Shown one piece after another: positions 1 through 6,764 of a stretch of 64,000 nucleotides of DNA (within the stretch, counting starts at the first letter, position 1; every line of letters begins with the position of its first letter). The DNA is from Streptomyces flaveus (GTDB lineage Bacteria; Actinomycetota; Actinomycetes; Streptomycetales; Streptomycetaceae). The stretch is from positions 15,249 to 79,248 of the forward strand of contig NZ_BMPQ01000007.1 in assembly GCF_014647675.1 (NCBI RefSeq), given 5' to 3'. The notes below the pieces were generated by a model, which ran no database searches, was not told the origin of the DNA, and worked only from the letters and a program-made list of their open reading frames with translations. Position numbers and translations under genes: made by a program.

Positions 1-137
1 CGTCCACCCGCCGGTGGCTTGTCTCCGGGCGCCCGACCCGACCGAGCCGATGCTTTCGGCATGGCGCCCGGCCCGGCTCCACCGCGGAGGCGTGTCGGCT
101 GTCGGCGACGGGTGACCCACCAGCACCCCTCATGGGC

Positions 138-1154
138 TCATGACGATTCGCGTACGACGAGCTCGGTGGGAAGCGTGACCTGCCGACGCGGTTCCTCGGG
201 ATTGTCGATCTCTTCCAGAAGGATGTGGGCGATCATGCTGCCGATCTCCTCGACGGGCTGACGCACGGTGGTGAGGGGCGGATTGCTGTGCCGGGCGATG
301 ATGGAGTCGTCGAATCCGACCACGGCCACGTCGTCGGGGACGCGGCTTCCTTGCCTGCGCAGCTCCGCCAGTGCCCCCGCGGCCATGACGTCCGAGGCGA
401 CGAACACGGCGTCGAGCTCGGGGACTTGTTCAAGGAGTGAACGCATCGCCGCCTCGCCGCCCTCCACGGTGAAGTCGCCCGAGGCCACGAGACGGTCCGT
501 GGCCTCGTGGCCCGCCTTCTCGAGGGTCTCGCGCCAGCCCTGGAGCCTGCTGCGCGCCACGTCCATGTCGAGCGGGCCGCTGATGGTGGCGACGGCGCGC
601 CGCCCCCGCGTGAGGAGGTGGCTGACGGCCGTCGCGGCCCCGCCCGTGTTGTCGGAGTGCACGTAGCTGAGTGACTCGTCGGGGGAGCGGCGCCCGGCGA
701 GCACCGTGGGCAGCCCCATGTCTTCCAACAAGCCCGGCAGCGGGTCGTGTTCGTGCACCGAGACCAGGAGCACCCCGTCGACACGCCGCTCCGCCACCGA
801 CTCGGTGAGCTGGTCCCGCTCGGCCTGGTCGCGTACGAGCACCAGTTGGAGCTGTGTCCGGGTCTCGGCGAGCGCGGTGCTGACCCCGCGGATGACCGCC
901 GAGAAGTAGGGCTCCGAGCCCAGTCTGCTCTCCGACTCGGGGATCACCAGGGCCACGGAGTTCGTCCTGCTCGTCACCAGCCCCCGGGCAACCGAGTTCG
1001 GTACGTAGTTCAGCTCGGCTATGGCGGCGAGCACGGCGGCCCTGGCCTTCTCGCTGACGAGTTCGGAGCCGTTGATGACTCGTGAAACCGTGGTGCGTCC
1101 GACACCGGCGCGCGCGGCCACGGTCTTGATGGTCGGGCGTTGCCTGCCCCCCAT
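138..1154 (-). CDS. LacI-family sugar-responsive repressor
   Basis: A 338-residue LacI/GalR regulator, full length for the family. The N-terminus is a LacI helix-turn-helix (TIKTVAARAGVGRTTVSRVING, residues about 8-29) followed by the hinge region, then a periplasmic-binding-protein-like sugar domain ending in the usual VAVVGFDDS and PLTTVRQP motifs. ATG start with GGGAGG four bases upstream. It is divergent from the ABC importer and GH1 gene at 1440-6385, the same arrangement as cebR beside cebEFG-bglC in Streptomyces, so it most likely represses that operon and is released by a beta-glucoside. The two candidate operators at 1328-1363 differ in the centre from the known CebR site (TGGGAGCGCTCCCA), so I treat it as a CebR-like paralogue and not CebR itself. 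Confidence 0.93.
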   Translation of the reverse strand: MGGRQRPTIKTVAARAGVGRTTVSRVINGSELVSEKARAAVLAAIAELNYVPNSVARGLVTSRTNSVALVIPESESRLGSEPYFSAVIRGVSTALAETRTQLQLVLVRDQAERDQLTESVAERRVDGVLLVSVHEHDPLPGLLEDMGLPTVLAGRRSPDESLSYVHSDNTGGAATAVSHLLTRGRRAVATISGPLDMDVARSRLQGWRETLEKAGHEATDRLVASGDFTVEGGEAAMRSLLEQVPELDAVFVASDVMAAGALAELRRQGSRVPDDVAVVGFDDSIIARHSNPPLTTVRQPVEEIGSMIAHILLEEIDNPEEPRRQVTLPTELVVRESS

Positions 1155-1327
1155 GACGCCTCCCTCACTTCTGCGCTGTTCGGACGGCTCTCACCTGCGC
1201 GCATTGTGCCAGACCGGCGCCGAGCCTCCGCAGGGTCCGAGCGCGGGGCAGGACATCTTCTCGCAACGAAGTGGATTTGACTTCTTGACAGACGCCTCTC
1301 GTGGCGGCGAAGCTGCGGGCTCCCGAG

Positions 1328-1341
1328 TGGGCACGTTCCCA
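1328..1341. promoter_or_regulatory. LacI-type operator 1
   Basis: TGGGCACGTTCCCA is a near-perfect 14-bp palindrome (one asymmetric pair) with the central CG typical of LacI-family operators. It lies in the divergent region between the lacI-type gene and the binding-protein gene. Read on the other strand it is TGGGAACGTGCCCA, matching operator 2 at 13 of 14 positions. Confidence 0.75.
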
Positions 1342-1349
1342 TCGCTGTT

Positions 1350-1363
1350 TGGGAACGTACCCA
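1350..1363. promoter_or_regulatory. LacI-type operator 2
   Basis: TGGGAACGTACCCA is a second 14-bp near-palindrome, centred 22 bp from operator 1 (about two helical turns), so two dimers could bind the same face of DNA. It lies 77 bp upstream of the binding-protein start codon. Confidence 0.75.
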
Positions 1364-1439
1364 CCGGACAAATCGTGCCTGCGGAGCGGACCGTGGGGCT
1401 CGAACTCCGGTGCGCCAGCGCCGCCGCTAGGAGGGCGAA

Positions 1440-2753
1440 ATGTACAAGTTCCGAAGGAAGTTGCGTACGAGGGTCGTGGCCGCCGTGTCGGCTGTGTCGG
1501 CTCTCGGCCTGGTCGTGGGCTGCGGGGGCAGCAGTGACGGGGGGACCGGTGGGGGGAAGAAGGACGGCAAGGTCACCATCACCATGGGGCTGTTCGGCGT
1601 CATGGGCTTCAAGGAGACCGGGCTGCTCGACAAGTACATGAAGGAAAACCCGAACGTCGTCATCAAGGCGGACGTCGCGGGCGACGAGCAGACCTACTAC
1701 ACCGCCCTGCAGACCCACTTGGCCGCCGGCAGCGGGCTGAAGGACATCCAGGGCATAGAGATTGGTAGGGCCAAGGAACTCTCCGACACCCAGAAGGACA
1801 AGTTCGTCGATCTGGCCGGCGTGGCAGGGACGGACCACTTCCTTCCGTGGAAGCAGAGCCAGGTCACCACCGCGGACAAGAAGGTCATCGGCCTCGGCAC
1901 CGACATCGGCCCGATGGCGGTCTGCTACCGCAAGGACCTCTTCGAGCAGGCCGGCCTGCCCACCGACCGCGACGAGGTCGCCAAGCTGTGGGAGGGCGAC
2001 TGGTCGAAGTACGTCGACGCGGGCAAGCGGTTCAAGCAGAAGTCGAAGGACGACAAGGTCGCCTTCATGGACAGCTCCAGCGGGCTGTTCAACGCCATGA
2101 TCTACGGCAACTCCCAGCAGTTCTACGACAAGGAGGGCGAGCTGATCTATGCCACCAACCCTGTCGTGAAGGACGCGTGGAAGCTGGCCTCCGAGGCGGC
2201 CACGTCCGATCTGACCGCGAAGCTCCGCCAGTTCCAGCCCGGTTGGGACCCCGGTCTGGCCAACAGCACCTTCGCCAGCACCGTCTGCCCGGCGTGGATG
2301 CTCGCGCACATCAGCGAGAAGGCGGGCCCGAAGAACAAGGGCAAGTGGGACGTCGCCAAGGCACCCAAGGGCGCCAACTGGGGCGGAGCGTTCCTCGGCG
2401 TGATGGAGAAGAGCCCCGTCAAGAAGGAGGCGCAGGAACTCGTCGCCTGGCTCACCGCCCCTGAGCAGCAGGCCTACATCTTCAAGAAGCTCGGCAACCT
2501 CCCCTCGTCGCAGACCGCGTTGGAGATGCCCGAAGTGGTCAATGCCAAGTCGGACTACTTCAGCGGCGCGCCCATCGGGCAGATCTTCGCCGCCGCAGCC
2601 CAGGAGATCCCCGACGAGCAGGTGCTCGGCCGCAAGGACGGCACCATCAAGGACATCTTCTCGCAGGGTCTGACCTTGATCGAGGCGCAGAACAAGAGCC
2701 CGAAAGAGGCATGGGAGACCAGCGACAAGCGCATCGAGAAGGCTGCCGGCTGA
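1440..2753 (+). CDS. sugar ABC transporter substrate-binding lipoprotein
   Basis: A 437-residue extracellular solute-binding protein (family 1), the receptor of an ABC sugar importer. It has a lipoprotein signal with a lipobox at LVVGC (Cys28), followed by a glycine/serine linker and the binding-protein fold (ITMGLFGVMGF, then TDIGPMAVCYRKDLFEQAGLP). ATG start with AGGAGG five bases upstream. The next genes are the two permeases and a GH1 beta-glucosidase, in the order of cebEFG-bglC, so the ligand is probably a beta-linked glucose oligosaccharide. That specificity rests on context. The 125 bases before the first permease hold a strong hairpin, a common device for making more binding protein than permease. 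Confidence 0.92.
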   Translation: MYKFRRKLRTRVVAAVSAVSALGLVVGCGGSSDGGTGGGKKDGKVTITMGLFGVMGFKETGLLDKYMKENPNVVIKADVAGDEQTYYTALQTHLAAGSGLKDIQGIEIGRAKELSDTQKDKFVDLAGVAGTDHFLPWKQSQVTTADKKVIGLGTDIGPMAVCYRKDLFEQAGLPTDRDEVAKLWEGDWSKYVDAGKRFKQKSKDDKVAFMDSSSGLFNAMIYGNSQQFYDKEGELIYATNPVVKDAWKLASEAATSDLTAKLRQFQPGWDPGLANSTFASTVCPAWMLAHISEKAGPKNKGKWDVAKAPKGANWGGAFLGVMEKSPVKKEAQELVAWLTAPEQQAYIFKKLGNLPSSQTALEMPEVVNAKSDYFSGAPIGQIFAAAAQEIPDEQVLGRKDGTIKDIFSQGLTLIEAQNKSPKEAWETSDKRIEKAAG

Positions 2754-2783
2754 CCTCGGGCCCCATTGCCTGTCTCCGTAGCC

Positions 2784-2822
2784 GCCCGGCGCCCCACGCA
2801 CGGCCCGTGTGGGCCGCCGGGC
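2784..2822 (+). promoter_or_regulatory. intercistronic hairpin between binding protein and permease
   Basis: GCCCGGCG (2784-2791) pairs with CGCCGGGC (2815-2822), and CCCCAC inside can pair further with GTGTGGG. There is no T-run. It could be a partial terminator or an mRNA-stabilising hairpin that raises binding-protein output relative to the permeases. Confidence 0.5.
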
Positions 2823-2862
2823 CCCTGCTCGCCTCCCTCAGAGCCTGTTTCTGAACCCTCCA

Positions 2863-2877
2863 GGAAGGACGCCTTCC
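2863..2877 (+). promoter_or_regulatory. ribosome-binding site inside a small hairpin
   Basis: GGAAGG (2863-2868), the only Shine-Dalgarno-like sequence before the permease GTG start at 2879, is exactly complementary to CCTTCC (2872-2877) with a three-base loop. Folding would hide the ribosome site, so translation of the permease may be limited. Confidence 0.45.
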
Positions 2878-2878
2878 G

Positions 2879-3874
2879 GTGGCCATCTCCACCTCGACAC
2901 CCCAAGACGGTGCGCCCGGCACCGCCCCGCCGGCCGGGACCGGCACCGGCGGGGACGGTCAGCGGCGCCGTACGCTGCTGCACCGCCTCGACGTCCGGGG
3001 CGCGCCGTACGCCTTCGTCGCCCCGTTCTTCGTCGTCTTCGCCGCCTTCAGCTTCTACCCGCTCATCTACACCTCGTGGATCTCGCTGCACCGCGTCGAA
3101 CTGTCGACCCTGAACCTCATGGAGTGGGTCGGCTTCGACAACTACACGGCCCTGTGGGACGACGAGCGCTTCTGGAACGCGCTGCTCAACACCTTCACCA
3201 TCGGCGTCCTGTCGACCGTGCCGCAGTTGCTGATGGCGCTCGGCCTTGCGCACATGCTCAACTACCGGCTGCGCGGCTCTACGTTCTTCCGCGTCGCCGC
3301 CCTGACGCCGTACGCCACGTCGGTGGGTGCCGCGGCCCTCGTGTTCACGATGCTCTTCGAACGCGACTTCGGCATGATCAACTGGATGTTGAGCCTTTTC
3401 GGTGTCGACAACATCGACTGGGAGAACAACAAGTGGGCCGCGCAGACGGCGATTTCCTCCATCGTCATCTGGCGCTGGACCGGCTACAACGCCCTGCTCT
3501 ACCTCGCCGCGATGCAGGCGATCCCGCGCGACCGCTACGAAGCCGCGGCCATCGACGGCGCCTCGCGGTGGCAGCAGTTCCTGAAGGTCACCGTCCCCGG
3601 CATCCGCTCCACCATCGTGTTCACCATCGTCCTGTCCACGATCGGCGCCACCCAGCTCTTCGGTGAGCCCCTGATCTTCGGCCAGGGCCCGAACGGCATC
3701 ACCGGGGGAGCGGACAACCAGTACCAGACGCTGGGTCTGCTGCTGTACGAGGAGGGCTGGAAGAACTACCAGATGGGCCGGGCCGCCACGGTCGCCTGGG
3801 CGATGTTCCTGCTGCTCATCGTCGTGTTCATCGTCCAACGAGTCGTCAAGCGCGTCCTGGCGCGCAAGGCCTGA
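2879..3874 (+). CDS. sugar ABC transporter permease, MalF/CebF type
   Basis: A 331-residue inner-membrane permease of a carbohydrate ABC importer. After a polar, Gly/Pro-rich N-terminus of about 45 residues come hydrophobic membrane segments (starting APYAFVAPFFVVFAAFSFYPL). The cytoplasmic coupling loop that docks to the ATPase is visible as EAAAIDGASRWQQFLKVTVPG. GTG start. It lies downstream of its binding protein and 13 bases upstream of the partner permease. No ATPase gene is present; Streptomyces importers of this kind normally use the shared ATPase MsiK encoded elsewhere. Confidence 0.93.
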   Translation: MAISTSTPQDGAPGTAPPAGTGTGGDGQRRRTLLHRLDVRGAPYAFVAPFFVVFAAFSFYPLIYTSWISLHRVELSTLNLMEWVGFDNYTALWDDERFWNALLNTFTIGVLSTVPQLLMALGLAHMLNYRLRGSTFFRVAALTPYATSVGAAALVFTMLFERDFGMINWMLSLFGVDNIDWENNKWAAQTAISSIVIWRWTGYNALLYLAAMQAIPRDRYEAAAIDGASRWQQFLKVTVPGIRSTIVFTIVLSTIGATQLFGEPLIFGQGPNGITGGADNQYQTLGLLLYEEGWKNYQMGRAATVAWAMFLLLIVVFIVQRVVKRVLARKA

Positions 3875-3887
3875 CCGGGAGATTTCC

Positions 3888-4829
3888 ATGACCACAGACA
3901 GCATCCCGGTCCAGGCGGCGGACGCGCGCCCCGGGGTCGCGAAGAAGGCCCGGAAGGACACCCCGTCCGGCGGACGGCGCCGAGGGCTGTTCCGGCATCC
4001 GGGTGCCGGACGTCAGCACCATGCGGGTCCCGTTGCCTACATCCTGCTGGGGATCGCGGCGCTGTTCTCGCTGTTCCCGCTCTACTGGACGATGGTGGCG
4101 GCGTCGACCGACAACACGCGTGTCACCCAGACGCCTCCGCCGTTCCTGCCGGGACCCCACCTGCTGGAGAACCTCGGCAAGGCCTGGCAGGACGCTGCGC
4201 TGGGCAAAGCCATGCTCAACAGTCTGATCGTGGCCGGCGTGATCGCCCTGTCCACGGTGCTGTTCGCCACCCTCGCCGGCTTCGCGTTCGCCAAACTCCG
4301 CTTCAAGGGCCGCAACATCCTGCTGATGCTCGTGATCGGCACGATGATGGTGCCGCCTCAACTCGGCGTCGTACCGCTGTTCATGATGATGACGGAACTG
4401 GGCTGGGGCCAGAAGCTGCCCGCCGTCATCTTCCCCACGCTCGTCAGTGCCGTCGGCGTGTTCTTCATGCGGCAGTACCTGTCCGAGGCACTGCCCGACG
4501 AACTCGTCGAGGCCGGGCGGGTGGATGGTGCGCACTCTCTGCGCATCTTCTGGAGCATCGTGCTGCCGATCGCCCGGCCTCCCATGGCCGTGCTGTTCAT
4601 GATCACGTTCGTGCACGCCTGGAACGACTTCTTCTGGCCGTTCATCGTGCTCGACATGACCAATCCGACGGTCCCCGTCGCTCTCACCCAGCTCAGCGCG
4701 GGATACGTGCGCGACCAGTCGCTGATCATGGCGGGCGCTCTGCTCGGCACGCTTCCCCTGCTCGCCCTGTTCATAGTCTTCGGCCGGCAGATCGTCGGCG
4801 GCATCATGCAGGGAGCGGTCAAGGGATGA
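3888..4829 (+). CDS. sugar ABC transporter permease, MalG/CebG type
   Basis: A 313-residue second permease of the importer. Hydrophobic segments begin at HHAGPVAYILLGIAALFSLFPL, and the coupling loop reads ELVEAGRVDGAHSLRIFWSIVLP, the EAA motif of binding-protein-dependent permeases. The stop codon overlaps an in-frame ATG (ATGA at 4826) of the next open frame, although the beta-glucosidase itself more likely starts at 4925. It forms one transport channel with the preceding permease. Confidence 0.93.
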   Translation: MTTDSIPVQAADARPGVAKKARKDTPSGGRRRGLFRHPGAGRQHHAGPVAYILLGIAALFSLFPLYWTMVAASTDNTRVTQTPPPFLPGPHLLENLGKAWQDAALGKAMLNSLIVAGVIALSTVLFATLAGFAFAKLRFKGRNILLMLVIGTMMVPPQLGVVPLFMMMTELGWGQKLPAVIFPTLVSAVGVFFMRQYLSEALPDELVEAGRVDGAHSLRIFWSIVLPIARPPMAVLFMITFVHAWNDFFWPFIVLDMTNPTVPVALTQLSAGYVRDQSLIMAGALLGTLPLLALFIVFGRQIVGGIMQGAVKG

Positions 4830-4924
4830 GCACTCTGCCGTCCCCCCCGCTGCCGCGGCCCTTCGACGCCCGCCACCCCGCTTCGTCTCTCCCGCCGCCC
4901 CGCAGTACACCTGGAAGGACCCAC

Positions 4925-6385
4925 GTGACCACCGCAACCCGACGTGTCGCGCCCGCCCCGGAGAACACCACCCGCATCAGCTTCCCGCAGGGATTCACCT
5001 GGGGCACGGCGACCGCCGCGTACCAGATCGAGGGCGCCGCCTCCGCGGACGGACGCACCCCTTCGATCTGGGACACCTACTCGCACACGCCCGGCAGGGT
5101 GCGCAACGGCGACACCGGTGACGTCGCCACCGACCACTACCACCGCTGGCGCGAGGACGTCGAGATCATGGCCGACCTCGGAGTGAGCGCCTACCGGTTC
5201 TCCCTGTCGTGGCCACGCGTGCAGCCGACCGGCCGCGGCCCGGCCGTCGAAAAGGGACTCGACTTCTACCGCGCCCTCACCGACGCACTGCTGGAAAAGG
5301 GCATCGAACCGGTCGTCACGCTGTACCACTGGGACCTGCCGCAGGAACTGGAGGACGCCGGCGGCTGGCCGGAGCGCGCCACCGCCGACCGGTTCGCCGA
5401 CTACGCGGCGCTGGCGGCCCGTGCGCTGGGGGACCGGGTGAAGACCTGGATCACCCTCAACGAGCCCTGGTGCAGCGCCTTCCTCGGATACGGCTCGGGC
5501 GTCCACGCGCCCGGACGCACCGACCCGGTCGCGGCCCTGCGCGCGGCGCACCACCTGAACCTCGCCCACGGCAAGGCCGTTCAGGCGCTGCGCGCCGAAC
5601 TGCCCGCCCGCGCACAGGCGTCCATCACACTCAACATTCACCACGTCCGCGCACTGACCGAGGCCGCCGAGGACCTCGACGCGGCCCGGCGGATCGACGC
5701 ACTGGCCAACCGCGTCTTCACCGGCCCTGTGCTGGAAGGCCAATACCCCCAGGACCTCCTCCAGGACACGGCGAGCCTGACCGACTGGTCCTTCGTACGG
5801 GACGGCGACACCGCCACGATCCACCAGCCGCTGGACTTCCTGGGCGTCAACTACTACACACCCACGCTCGTTTCCGCCGCCACCGGCGATGCCAGCCACG
5901 GCTCCGACGGCCACGGGCAGAGTGAGCACAGCCCCTGGCCGGGCGCCGACAAGGTCGCCTTCCACCGGCCGCCGGGCAGTACCACCGCGATGGGCTGGGC
6001 GGTCGACCCCAGCGGCCTCTACGACCTGCTGATGCGACTCAAGGCGGACTTCCCCGCGATGCCTCTGGTGATCACCGAGAACGGGGCCGCGTTCGACGAC
6101 TACGTGAACCCGGAGGGCGAGGTGGCCGACCCCGAACGCATCGCCTACCTCCACGGCCACCTGTCGGCCGTGCACCGGGCGATCGTGGCCGGCGTCGACG
6201 TCCGGGGCTACTTCCTGTGGTCTCTGCTGGACAACTTCGAGTGGGGCTACGGCTACAGCAAGCGCTTCGGTGCCGTCTACGTCGACTACCCGACCGGCAA
6301 GCGCATCCCCAAGGCCAGCGCGCGGTGGTACGCCGACGTGGCCCGCACCGGCACCTTGCCGGAGGGGAGCGGCGGGAACCCTTGA
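4925..6385 (+). CDS. family GH1 beta-glucosidase
   Basis: A retaining beta-glucosidase of GH1, 486 residues from the preferred start. The acid/base lies in TLNEPWCSAFLGY and the nucleophile in LVITENGAAFDDY; the N-terminal signature FTWGTATAAYQIEG and the late LLDNFEWGYGYSKRFG are also present. No signal peptide, so it should hydrolyse imported cellobiose-like sugars in the cytoplasm, as BglC does. I chose GTG at 4925 because GGAAGG lies six bases upstream and the product then has the usual GH1 length. An ATG at 4826, overlapping the permease stop, would add 33 low-complexity residues (TLPSPPLPRPFDARHP). It closes the operon and is followed by a palindrome. Confidence 0.92.
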   Translation: MTTATRRVAPAPENTTRISFPQGFTWGTATAAYQIEGAASADGRTPSIWDTYSHTPGRVRNGDTGDVATDHYHRWREDVEIMADLGVSAYRFSLSWPRVQPTGRGPAVEKGLDFYRALTDALLEKGIEPVVTLYHWDLPQELEDAGGWPERATADRFADYAALAARALGDRVKTWITLNEPWCSAFLGYGSGVHAPGRTDPVAALRAAHHLNLAHGKAVQALRAELPARAQASITLNIHHVRALTEAAEDLDAARRIDALANRVFTGPVLEGQYPQDLLQDTASLTDWSFVRDGDTATIHQPLDFLGVNYYTPTLVSAATGDASHGSDGHGQSEHSPWPGADKVAFHRPPGSTTAMGWAVDPSGLYDLLMRLKADFPAMPLVITENGAAFDDYVNPEGEVADPERIAYLHGHLSAVHRAIVAGVDVRGYFLWSLLDNFEWGYGYSKRFGAVYVDYPTGKRIPKASARWYADVARTGTLPEGSGGNP

Positions 6386-6447
6386 GCATGGGGGCCTCGC
6401 CACCAGTCCCATGACGACAGCTTTCACGGAGGACCTGCCGCTGGTCC

Positions 6448-6475
6448 CGGGGTCACGTCCGCGGACGTGACCCCG
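6448..6475. terminator. 28-bp perfect palindrome, probable terminator
   Basis: Arms GGGGTCACGTCC (6449-6460) and GGACGTGACCCC (6463-6474) are exact complements around GC, and one more C-G pair closes the outside. It lies 63 bases after the GH1 stop. The very GC-rich hairpin without a T-tract is common for Streptomyces terminators. A perfect palindrome of this length could also be a protein-binding site. Confidence 0.5.
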
Positions 6476-6601
6476 AGGTGGGTTGAACACAGTGATGTCG
6501 AGGTCCTGTAATGCCTCTGCGGTCCAGCGCTGCCAGTCCGGGCAGTCGCTGATACCGCCAGACGAACGTCTGGACACAGTCTCTGAGCCGGCGCGGGGCA
6601 C
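6473..6601 (-). pseudogene. remnant of nucleoside 2-deoxyribosyltransferase-like gene
   Basis: The minus-strand frame reads GGISDCPDWQRW then ALQDLDITVFNPPR. This resembles the N-terminal signature of the nucleoside 2-deoxyribosyltransferase-like family (GGI-x-CPDWQ ... L-D-x-T-V-x-NPRR). After the NPPR motif homology stops at the 28-bp palindrome, and upstream of GGIS there is no convincing family start, so the gene is broken at both ends. A TTA leucine codon, rare in Streptomyces, occurs inside it. The rest of the gap 6386-6764 holds the palindrome, this remnant and the GH89 terminator. The family call rests on memory of the motif. Confidence 0.45.
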
Positions 6602-6737
6602 GGGGTCCTGCGACCACTGGTAGCAAGACCCCGCTTGGCAGGAGTCGTCAGAGGCGTGGTCGTGCTGTGCCGGTGTCGTCCGACAAGGCCGGGCCGTCGT
6701 CTTGTGGCCGAGCTTCCGGGCTACCGCCGCGGCGTGC

Positions 6738-6758
6738 TGACCGCGGCCGTCGCGGTCA
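6738..6758 (-). terminator. terminator hairpin after the GH89 gene
   Basis: TGACCGCG (6738-6745) and CGCGGTCA (6751-6758) are perfect complements with a five-base loop, seven bases beyond the GH89 stop codon. It would end the long leftward glycosidase operon. Confidence 0.55.
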
Positions 6759-6764
6759 CAGAGA

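Noticed and set aside
1..137. Short plus-strand frame from 19 to 261
   Set aside because: Arg/Pro-rich, overlaps the end of the LacI gene and has no ribosome site; treated as non-coding.
1277..1290. TTGACT and TTGACA as -35 boxes for the first ABC operon
   Set aside because: No acceptable -10 element at 16-19 bases downstream, so no promoter is claimed.
1191..2801. 536-codon minus-strand frame over the first binding-protein gene
   Set aside because: Antisense shadow of a lipoprotein with a proper signal and ribosome site.
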